Assembly: GCF_022867805.1 (NCBI RefSeq)
Contig: NZ_JALIFO010000009.1
Location: 1-64,000, forward strand
Direction of reading: 5' to 3'
DNA length: 64,000 nucleotides
DNA from: Cuneatibacter sp. NSJ-177
GTDB lineage: Bacteria; Bacillota; Clostridia; Lachnospirales; Lachnospiraceae
Positions 17,626 to 24,208 of the stretch are shown in pieces (positions within the stretch are counted from its first letter, which is position 1; each line of letters starts with the position of its first letter). Both the position numbers and the translations under genes were made by a program. The notes beneath the pieces were generated by a model that saw only the letters and a program-made list of their open reading frames with translations, searched no databases and was not told the DNA's origin.

Positions 17626-18801
17626 CTACGGCCGATACTCTCTCACGAACTCGCAGACCGCATGCACATTTTCCGGATTTGCATCATTGCGGAAAGACAC
17701 CATTTTATCCTGGCAGAGGATAAAACCGCCGTCCTTTCCCAGCTCGTCGCACAAAAGCTTTGTCCGGTCCAGACACTGCTGTCTCGTTCCGTTCCCCAAA
17801 AGACTGACCGGCATGCCGCCGAGGATCGCGCAGTTGGGCAGCTCCTTTCTGACATCGAACACGTCATCCTGCTCCGGGTGCATGGTGATCATTCCCTTCG
17901 GATAATCCTTCAGGTACTCCCAAAACCGTTTGCTGCTCCCCTCCATAAACAGGCGCAGGGTTTTCTTTTTCTCCGCCAGAACGTCTAAAACTGCTTTCAG
18001 ATCCGGCCACAGGAAACGCTCAAACTGCTTCTGATTGAGGATCGTGTGGCACAAAAGGGTGATGTCGTAATCAAAGCAGTAATCCATGTTGGGGCCTTCC
18101 GGCGCATTCTTCAGCACATTCAAGCCGGGGGTAAAGTACAGTTCATTCAGAGCTGCAATGGCCTCCTCCACCTTGGCCGGGTCCCGGCGCATATCAATGG
18201 AAAGTCCCTTGATTCCGCGGATCGTGTTGAAAAGAAAATCCAGTCCTGCATAGGCGAAGCCATTGGGAGCGGTAAAGTTGGGCATACCATACTCTTCATT
18301 CATAATCCGGGTGATATTTATGTGATACTGAATAAACTTCGACTGTTCGTCGATGGCTCTCTGCACGTCCTCCGCCGTCACCGTACCGTCCGCCCAGCAA
18401 GGGTATTTTCGGGCCATTCCTTTTTCATAAAAGAAGTTCTGAGGATCCGCAGCCAATTCTTCCAGTTCATCGTGCTCGCAGATAGCCTTATCCTTATAAT
18501 TTACGGTTCCCGCCTCGTCATTGATGGAGTAGGTGGTCCCTCCCAGCGCAGCCGGAATCCGGATGGCGTTGCGCCCGCCGTACTCAAAGATGGCGTCAAA
18601 GCCATACTCCTCTTGATGACGGCGCACCACTTTTTCCATGATGGCATAGTCGTTCATCGCCTCGCTGAGCTTGTAGCCTGCATCCAGAATCTTCCACGTG
18701 ACAAAAAAAGATACATGAGGCACCCGGTCAGGCTTTTTCTGCATCATAGACGCATCCCGAATCAGTTTGGTCCGGTACTGCTTCTGCTCCTGATTGGTCA
18801 T
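17626..18801 (-). CDS. Uroporphyrinogen-decarboxylase-fold (MtaA/MtvB-like) methyltransferase
   Basis: A 391-residue UroD-fold protein. In anaerobes with corrinoid proteins next door, such proteins move a methyl group between a substrate or coenzyme and the cobalt of the corrinoid protein. Visible are the TIM-barrel segments PDRVPHVSFFVTW, FDYDITLLCHTILN and LGGMPVSLLGNGT. The HxC zinc motif typical of MtaA is not evident; the aligned segment reads LRLFMEGSS. A corrinoid protein (18831) and a pterin-type methyltransferase (19546) lie upstream, completing the usual three-part demethylase set. The likely role is methyltransferase I acting on an unknown O- or N-methyl substrate. The start at 18801 follows AAGGAG; the longer frame to 18849 overlaps the corrinoid gene. 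Confidence 0.8.
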   Translation of the reverse strand: MTNQEQKQYRTKLIRDASMMQKKPDRVPHVSFFVTWKILDAGYKLSEAMNDYAIMEKVVRRHQEEYGFDAIFEYGGRNAIRIPAALGGTTYSINDEAGTVNYKDKAICEHDELEELAADPQNFFYEKGMARKYPCWADGTVTAEDVQRAIDEQSKFIQYHINITRIMNEEYGMPNFTAPNGFAYAGLDFLFNTIRGIKGLSIDMRRDPAKVEEAIAALNELYFTPGLNVLKNAPEGPNMDYCFDYDITLLCHTILNQKQFERFLWPDLKAVLDVLAEKKKTLRLFMEGSSKRFWEYLKDYPKGMITMHPEQDDVFDVRKELPNCAILGGMPVSLLGNGTRQQCLDRTKLLCDELGKDGGFILCQDKMVSFRNDANPENVHAVCEFVREYRP

Positions 18802-18830
18802 AGCATTTCTCCTTTCTTGGGGGGCGGTTG

Positions 18831-19469
18831 TCAGCAGGCTTCCGCCCAATCGGAGCAGGTCCGGACGGTATCCTGAGGGTTATGGGCCCAGGCGTCCGCT
18901 CCCACCAGTTTGCAGGCCTCCGGGCTTACCGGCGCGCCGCCGATGATGATCTTGGTGGTATCCCGCATCCCTGCGGCGGCAAAAGCATTCACCGTGTCCT
19001 TCATCGAGTCGATAGCCAAGGTCAAGACGCCGGAGAGCGCGATGATATGGATCCCTTCTTTCTTCGCAGTCTCCACAATGGTTTCCGGCGCCACGTCGAT
19101 GCCAAGATCCAGCACCTCAAAGCCAGAGGCTTCTAACATGGCAATCACGATATTCTTTCCGATGTCGTGGAGGTCGCCCTTGACCGTGCACATGATCATG
19201 CGGCCTTTTTCAGCTCCGCCTTCTCCTGCCAGCGCGGTGCGCAGGATTTCCACCGCCTGGGTCATCAGTTCCCCGGCATAGATCAAATCTCCGACAAAGT
19301 ATTCCCCTGAGGCAAATAGATCGCCGACAATGTTCAGCCCCTCCTGGCAGGCCTGCATGGCCGCCGCAGCCTGGGATCCGCCGTCCGCCATCACCTCGTT
19401 CAAGGCACTGACCACAGCGTCCTCATCCAATTCTCCCATACTTTGTTTCAATTGTTCAAAATCTACCAC
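18831..19469 (-). CDS. Corrinoid (cobalamin-binding) methyltransferase protein 1
   Basis: A 212-residue corrinoid shuttle protein of the MtaC/MtbC type. An N-terminal helical cap domain (about 1-85) precedes the B12 domain with the DxHxxG motif GDLHDIGKN, whose His is the lower cobalt ligand, followed by the ALSGVL and GGAPV turns that hold the nucleotide tail. It carries the methyl group as methyl-Co(III) between methyltransferase I and II. The start codon is GTG at 19469, preceded by AAGGAG. It lies between its two presumed partners in one operon. A second corrinoid protein is encoded divergently at 20747. No RamA-type reactivating ATPase was found in the window. Confidence 0.9.
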   Translation of the reverse strand: MVDFEQLKQSMGELDEDAVVSALNEVMADGGSQAAAAMQACQEGLNIVGDLFASGEYFVGDLIYAGELMTQAVEILRTALAGEGGAEKGRMIMCTVKGDLHDIGKNIVIAMLEASGFEVLDLGIDVAPETIVETAKKEGIHIIALSGVLTLAIDSMKDTVNAFAAAGMRDTTKIIIGGAPVSPEACKLVGADAWAHNPQDTVRTCSDWAEAC

Positions 19470-19545
19470 GTCTCTAACTCCTTTCTGCTGTCTTCTGGTT
19501 TTTTCTAATCCGATCGTCCGAATGACTCATCTGGGCTTCCGCCCA

Positions 19546-20361
19546 CTATTTTTTCTCCGGCTGCTTTCCAATTTTGCCTGCCCGGTAGGCCTTGTTATAC
19601 TTCCGGCAAAGCCGGTCTCTTCCAAGCAGCGCCTCTGTGGCAAAAATCGTACCGATGACATCCCGGCTGGTCGGATCTGCGATGACGGAATCCAATCCGG
19701 CTTCCATAGACAATGCCAGGAAATTCACATTCACCAATTTACGAGCCGGCATTCCAAAGGAAATGTTGCTGAGAGCCGCCGTGACATTGACCGCAGGGTA
19801 CTTCTCCTTAATCCGCCGGATGGCCTCAAAAAAGTTCAGTGCAGAGTCATTGACCGCGCTGAGCGCCAGCACCAGTGGATCAATATGTATCCTCTCCGGC
19901 GTCACCCCGTAGGAAGCAGCCTTCTCGATCAGTTCCTCGGCAATCCTTACCTTATCATCCGCATTGGCTGCGATTCCGTTGTTATCGCAGCACAGAGCCA
20001 CCACGCCCCACTCCGGGTTCTCCTTCAGCAGGGGAAGCAGTTTCTCGCATTTTTCGCCCTCTCCGGAAATGGAATTGATCAGTCCGGGTTTCTCCAGCCG
20101 GGGAAAAACAGCCCGCAGCATATTGGGATCCGGAGAATCAATACAGATCGGCTTTGTCGCCACACCTTGCACCACGTCCACCAGCCACTCCAGCGCCTCT
20201 CTTTCTTCCTCAGGCCGGGTTCCTGCGCAGACATCCAGAAAATCCGCACCGCCTTCCTCCTGCCTCTTCACCAGATCCACAATGAACTGGCTGTCACGCT
20301 CCGCGATCGCCCTCGCTGTAGAGGGAATCGCACCGTTGATTTTCTCGCCAATTATGATCAT
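19546..20361 (-). CDS. Methyltetrahydrofolate:corrinoid methyltransferase (AcsE/MtvA-like)
   Basis: A 271-residue pterin-binding TIM barrel of the dihydropteroate-synthase/AcsE class. It begins IIIGEKINGAIPST, typical of these enzymes, and has GADFLDVCAGT, ICIDSPDPNML, LINSISGE and LSNISFGMPAR in the expected order. As methyltransferase II it should pass the methyl group from the corrinoid protein to tetrahydrofolate, feeding the Wood-Ljungdahl or one-carbon pool. The ATG at 20361 is preferred; a GTG four codons upstream overlaps the Shine-Dalgarno GAGAGG. It is the first gene of the leftward series, directly after a near-consensus promoter whose -10 overlaps a palindrome. Confidence 0.88.
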   Translation of the reverse strand: MIIIGEKINGAIPSTARAIAERDSQFIVDLVKRQEEGGADFLDVCAGTRPEEEREALEWLVDVVQGVATKPICIDSPDPNMLRAVFPRLEKPGLINSISGEGEKCEKLLPLLKENPEWGVVALCCDNNGIAANADDKVRIAEELIEKAASYGVTPERIHIDPLVLALSAVNDSALNFFEAIRRIKEKYPAVNVTAALSNISFGMPARKLVNVNFLALSMEAGLDSVIADPTSRDVIGTIFATEALLGRDRLCRKYNKAYRAGKIGKQPEKK

Positions 20362-20394
20362 AATAACGTTCACCTCTCTGTTGTTTGTTTCTTT

Positions 20395-20435
20395 CTTGTA
20401 CGTACAAGTATACCTATGATTATTTCTCTTGTCAA
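20395..20435 (-). promoter_or_regulatory. Leftward promoter of the methyltransferase operon with palindromic operator
   Basis: On the leftward strand TTGACA (20435-20430), a 17-bp gap and TATACT (20412-20407) form a near-consensus sigma-A promoter. The perfect 14-bp palindrome CTTGTACGTACAAG (20395-20408) overlaps the end of the -10 and the predicted start site, the classic place for a repressor. The GntR regulator encoded divergently is the obvious candidate. Binding is inferred. Confidence 0.65.
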
Positions 20436-20566
20436 TAGAAAAGTCATATTTTGTAATATGAAATTGAAATCTTATTTAATATTAATTGTATTCACCAACC
20501 TTCCTTTATATTGTTCAGATTATTTCTTTTTTTTCCTCCTTCCCCCTTATCTCGATCTGCCAACAA

Positions 20567-20624
20567 CTGTTACGTACAGGTCATGTTTTGTTCGGTTGAC
20601 AAATTTTGCCGGCTGCATTATCAT
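20567..20624 (+). promoter_or_regulatory. Rightward promoter of corrinoid protein 2 and gntR, with second operator-like site
   Basis: TTGACA (20596-20601), 17 bp, TATCAT (20619-20624) form a strong rightward promoter. Just upstream, CTGTTACGTACAG (20567-20579) is an imperfect palindrome sharing ACGTACA with the perfect palindrome at 20395. This supports one GntR protein acting at both divergent promoters. Confidence 0.6.
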
Positions 20625-20746
20625 AAAGAAAAGACAATCGGGAGAATTTCCCAGAGAACAGATGTCGCAGCCCGTCCCGCATCAAAAGGGCAGAGGAAAC
20701 CAAAACGGCGGAATACATCATCGAGGGGAAAAGAGGGATCGGATTT

Positions 20747-21388
20747 ATGGAACAAGAATTGATTGAGGCAATGGCTGCACTGGATGAAGACAAGGTGCTT
20801 CAATATACTCAGGATCTCCTGGACAGCGGAGCCACCAGCGTCCAGATTCAAAGCTACCTGAACGCCGGCTTGCAAAAGGTGGGGAAGCTATTTGAAAATG
20901 GAGATTATTTTTTGGCTGACCTGATCGTGTCGGGCATCATCTACCGGGCCGCCATGGGACTTTTCTGCTCCAGTATGCGCCGCGCCGGCAGCAAATCTCT
21001 GGGGCGTATCATCATTGGAGTGGTGGAAAATGATATCCACGATATCGGCAAAGATATTGTCTGTGATGTGCTGATCTCCGAAGGTTTTGAAGTGATCGAT
21101 CTGGGAATTGACGTGGGAAGCCGGGATTTTGTGGAGGCAGTGCGGAAGCACAAACCGGATGTTCTGGCTCTCAGCGGGGTGATGAACTTTGCCCTGCAGT
21201 CCATGTCTGACACCATCAAGGCGCTGGATAAGGAGGGCCTAAGGGACACCGTAGCCATCGTGGTCGGCGGAAGCAGTGTAAACAATCAGAAGGCGGAGGC
21301 CCTGGGTGCGGACGCAGTGGCGGACGACCCGGCCGATACCGCAGCTTTCTGTAAAACAGTAGTGGAGAGGAAGCGACATGAAGAATAA
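20747..21388 (+). CDS. Corrinoid (cobalamin-binding) methyltransferase protein 2
   Basis: A 213-residue corrinoid protein with the same layout as the one at 18831: a helical cap domain, then the B12 domain with NDIHDIGKD (DxHxxG, His ligand), ALSGVM and VVGGSSV. The two paralogs differ strongly outside the motifs, so this is not a recent copy. It is transcribed away from the methyltransferases, in a two-gene unit with gntR, which it overlaps by 11 bases. It could serve another methyltransferase I encoded elsewhere or sense substrate or methylation state for the regulator; both ideas are inference. AGAGGG precedes the start. Confidence 0.88.
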   Translation: MEQELIEAMAALDEDKVLQYTQDLLDSGATSVQIQSYLNAGLQKVGKLFENGDYFLADLIVSGIIYRAAMGLFCSSMRRAGSKSLGRIIIGVVENDIHDIGKDIVCDVLISEGFEVIDLGIDVGSRDFVEAVRKHKPDVLALSGVMNFALQSMSDTIKALDKEGLRDTVAIVVGGSSVNNQKAEALGADAVADDPADTAAFCKTVVERKRHEE

Positions 21389-22115
21389 TGAAAAGCTGAT
21401 TGCTCCGCGTTATGTAGCCGTCGCGGATACGATTCGCGGACAGATCTTTCAGGGGGAGTGGAATCCCGGAGACATGCTCCCCTCGGAAAATGTGTTCGCG
21501 GAGCGTTTTTCTGTCAGCCGGGAAACCATTCGCAAGAGCCTGAAACGTTTAGAGACCGACGGATATCTGACTCCCCAGGCAGGAAAAGGATATTTTGTTT
21601 CGATGCCCAAGCACAACCGTTTTATCGTCGATTTTGCGGAGGATGAGGAGCAGGACGGCTGTACTTCCAAGCTGAAATGGACCAGAGTCATTCTCCCGAA
21701 CGAGGAGATCAGCCGTGCGCTCTCCCTCAATGAGACGGGCCGGGTGGTAGAAATCTGCCGGTTGATCCTGCGGGAAAACGTGCCCTGCGCCCTGGATCTG
21801 AAATATCTGCCCTACGAGAAAGGTCTCCCGCTGATCGAGGCTGCGATCAATTACGCGGTATTTCCGGACATCATCGCCTCCAAAACAGCGCCATTTGCCT
21901 TCCATACCCGAATGGAACTCTCCGCCGAGCTGGCCGAAGGGCTGTCTCTGGAACTGCTCAACTGCCAGGTGGGGGAACCCGTGCTGGTGGCGCGCCGCTA
22001 TCTGACCGGAAAAAATAATTCCCGGATCGGCTATGGAATTAAATATTTCAAACAGCCTCAGGAAGGGATTGTCGGTTTTTCGGGCTATATGTCAAAGGGA
22101 AATCCCGTTGGATAG
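21378..22115 (+). CDS. GntR-family (HutC/UTRA) transcriptional regulator
   Basis: A 245-residue regulator. The N-terminal winged helix (about 8-75) shows the GntR signature: VADTIRGQIFQGEWNPGDMLPSE with helix-turn-helix FAERFSVSRETIRKSLKRLE. The C-terminal UTRA-type ligand domain (about 90-240) includes VEICRLILREN and PVLVARRYLTG. Such proteins usually repress a nearby catabolic operon until a pathway metabolite binds. The start overlaps the end of the second corrinoid gene, so the two are co-transcribed. Probable targets are the two palindromic sites at 20395-20408 and 20567-20579 in the divergent promoter region, giving autoregulation and control of the methyltransferase operon. Confidence 0.9.
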   Translation: MKNNEKLIAPRYVAVADTIRGQIFQGEWNPGDMLPSENVFAERFSVSRETIRKSLKRLETDGYLTPQAGKGYFVSMPKHNRFIVDFAEDEEQDGCTSKLKWTRVILPNEEISRALSLNETGRVVEICRLILRENVPCALDLKYLPYEKGLPLIEAAINYAVFPDIIASKTAPFAFHTRMELSAELAEGLSLELLNCQVGEPVLVARRYLTGKNNSRIGYGIKYFKQPQEGIVGFSGYMSKGNPVG

Positions 22116-22138
22116 ACTTGGCTGATTTTTTAAGGAAA

Positions 22139-22639
22139 TCAGAACTTCCGGATCGTATCCCCTTCGTCATCCGTATTGGAGATGGAGCGGATTTCAACAT
22201 AGTATCCCACGGTATCGCTGACCTTCACGTAAACCCGGTCCCCGGCCTTGTGCCCCAGCAGAGCTCGTCCCAAAGGTGATTCGGTGCTGATATAGCCTTT
22301 CAGGGAATTTCCGCGGATCGTGGTGACCAGCTTAAAGGTATCGGTCTCATCGTCGTCCTCAAAGTAGACTTCCACCGTGTTGTTGATGCCGACTTCATCG
22401 TCCTTCGACTGATCGGACACGATCTTCGCGGTCTTAATCATTCGCTCCAGATAGCGAATCCGGCTCTCATTTTGGTTTTTGTCTTTCTTTGCGGCATGGT
22501 ATTCAAAATTTTCGCTGAGATCGCCGTGGGCGCGGGCCTCCTTGACGGCCTCTAAGGCCTCCTTGCGGACCACCAGCTTCCGGTATTCAATCTCTTTTTT
22601 CATCTTCTCGATGTCGCTCCGCGTCAATTCGTCATACAT
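22139..22639 (-). CDS. greA: GreA-type transcription elongation factor
   Basis: A 166-residue GreA/GreB-family protein. An N-terminal coiled coil (about 1-75) contains ARAHGDLSENFEYHAAKKDK, with the acidic tip DLSEN that enters the RNA polymerase secondary channel and stimulates cleavage of backtracked RNA. The C-terminal FKBP-like domain ends with ISTESPLGRALLGHKAGD. The start at 22639 is chosen by GGGAAGGA just upstream; a longer frame to 22744 has no such site. It is convergent with gntR, with 23 bases between stops. It is a housekeeping gene and probably a single-gene unit between two accessory regions. Confidence 0.9.
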   Translation of the reverse strand: MYDELTRSDIEKMKKEIEYRKLVVRKEALEAVKEARAHGDLSENFEYHAAKKDKNQNESRIRYLERMIKTAKIVSDQSKDDEVGINNTVEVYFEDDDETDTFKLVTTIRGNSLKGYISTESPLGRALLGHKAGDRVYVKVSDTVGYYVEIRSISNTDDEGDTIRKF

Positions 22640-22765
22640 GATCCTTCCCCCTTCTTGTCCTGCCTTACAGTATAGCATTTCTTTTCCTCGGATGCAAAAG
22701 GAAAAAACCGGCCCCATTCCCCAGAAAAAGACGCAATCCGCCACGGCAGGCTGATCGAAAACGAA

Positions 22766-22798
22766 CCGCGCCCAGCAGTCAATACCTGCCGGGCGCGG
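22766..22798 (-). terminator. Terminator of the peptide-scavenging operon
   Basis: On the leftward strand CCGCGCCC (22798-22791) pairs with GGGCGCGG (22773-22766), with an inner GCAG/CTGC pair, followed by TTCGTTTTC. It lies 35 bases past the dipeptidase stop and before greA, so it likely ends the long dpp transcript. Confidence 0.6.
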
Positions 22799-22832
22799 CT
22801 TCCATTTTGTCTTTGTAAGTCCAGACGGAATT

Positions 22833-24053
22833 CTATTTCCAAACCTCGCGCAGCACGCGGATGGCGTTTCCGCCGATGACCTTCGCGATCTCCTCCTCGG
22901 TGTAGCCGTGCTTTACCAGCCAGCGCACGATGTTCCAGGAAGCCTCGGTCGGGTTTTCCAGATACTTGATATAAGGCTGCTCGGTGAAGGTGCTTCCGGC
23001 TGCCGCCTGGGTGGCTTTGGTGGACAAGGTTGCGGCAAAGGCGTGATGAACCCCCACATGGTCGCCGTAGAGCGTGTCCGGTCCGAAGGTTACGTGGTCG
23101 ATGCCGACCATGTTCTTCACATATTCAAAATGCTCCATCACTGTATCCAAGGTATGGGTTCCGGCCGCCGGGGACATGGTGGTGTGGGGGGCCGCCTCGA
23201 TGCCGACGACGCCGCCTTTCTTCGCAATCGCCTGGATCAGTTCGTCGCTGGCCATCCGTCTGCTGTTCCAAATGCCCTTGGCGCCCATATGGCTGGCGAT
23301 GATCGGCATCTTGGAGTACATCACCGCGTCATAGGCGGTCTGAGATCCGCAGTGGGACACATCCAAAAGCATGCCGACCTTGTTCATCCGCTCCACGCAC
23401 TTCTTCCCGAAAGCCGTCAGGCCGCCGTCGTGCTCTTCCTTGATTCCGGAGCCCAGGGCGCAGGCCTCGGAGTAGGTCACACCCAGCTGGCGGACGCCCA
23501 GGCCGTAGAGGATGTCGATCCGGTCTTCCTCGTTTTCGATGCAGGCCGCACCTTCGATTACGCCGACCCAGGCGATCTTCCCGGCCTTCTTCGCCGCAAA
23601 GATATCGTCCACGGTCTTAGCGTGTACCAGGAAATCCTGATGGGCAATGTCGCAGAGACGCATACCCAGGTCATGGATGATGTCAATCCATTTCCAGCCG
23701 TTGGGGGAGGAAATGATGTTCACGCCGTCCATCATGTTATCAAAGACACAGTCCAGGTTCGAGTAGGCCAGCGCCTCATAAGAGCAGAACTGACGGCCGG
23801 CGCGCATGGCGTCGTTGATGTCCCGCGCCGTTCCCATGGTCTTGGGGAAGAAAGTCGGGTGGTCATGGACGGAGACATAAGGATATTTCTCCAGAATCTC
23901 CTTCACCATTGCTTCCTGTTCGTCGGAAAGCTCCAACACATGACGGCCGGCCCAATCCCAGTCAGCCCATTTAAGATCCGGGTAGTCCTTTCCCGCTTCC
24001 AGGTAAGAATACGCCTGATACCCCTTGTAAGCTTCTTTCTTCTTCATCTCCAT
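22833..24053 (-). CDS. Membrane dipeptidase family (M19) peptidase
   Basis: A 406-residue zinc dipeptidase of the renal-dipeptidase family (M19). Family blocks are visible: the metal-binding VHDHPTFFP near residue 60, the bridging Glu in GVIEGAAC, LGVRQLGVTYSE, GLTAFGKKCVERMNKVGMLLDVSHCG, IASHMGAKG with its metal His, and DHVTFGPD. These enzymes hydrolyse dipeptides, often tolerating D-residues at the C-terminal position. No signal peptide is seen, so it should be cytosolic and act on imported peptides. It is the last gene of the dpp operon, after the binding protein and a D-amino-acid deacylase. AAGGA precedes the start. Confidence 0.9.
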   Translation of the reverse strand: MEMKKKEAYKGYQAYSYLEAGKDYPDLKWADWDWAGRHVLELSDEQEAMVKEILEKYPYVSVHDHPTFFPKTMGTARDINDAMRAGRQFCSYEALAYSNLDCVFDNMMDGVNIISSPNGWKWIDIIHDLGMRLCDIAHQDFLVHAKTVDDIFAAKKAGKIAWVGVIEGAACIENEEDRIDILYGLGVRQLGVTYSEACALGSGIKEEHDGGLTAFGKKCVERMNKVGMLLDVSHCGSQTAYDAVMYSKMPIIASHMGAKGIWNSRRMASDELIQAIAKKGGVVGIEAAPHTTMSPAAGTHTLDTVMEHFEYVKNMVGIDHVTFGPDTLYGDHVGVHHAFAATLSTKATQAAAGSTFTEQPYIKYLENPTEASWNIVRWLVKHGYTEEEIAKVIGGNAIRVLREVWK

Positions 24054-24169
24054 GATGAAATCCTTCTTTCTTTTCTAATATTCATTCCTGTGAAATGCGG
24101 TTTTTCTTCTCCGGGACAAATCCGGACCAACCAAATCCCGCTTGTCTCACAGTTCCTTTCTGTGGGAAA

Positions 24170-24197
24170 GCTGCCCCTCCGCAAGCGGAAAGGCAGC
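24170..24197 (-). other. Intra-operon hairpin after the peptide-binding protein gene
   Basis: On the leftward strand GCTGCC pairs with GGCAGC (24197-24192 with 24175-24170) and encloses a CCGC-TTG-CGG stem. There is only a short T-run (TTTCCC). It sits between the binding-protein stop and the dipeptidase start, where such hairpins often protect the upstream mRNA or reduce read-through. Confidence 0.5.
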
Positions 24198-24208
24198 CTT
24201 GGTTTTTG

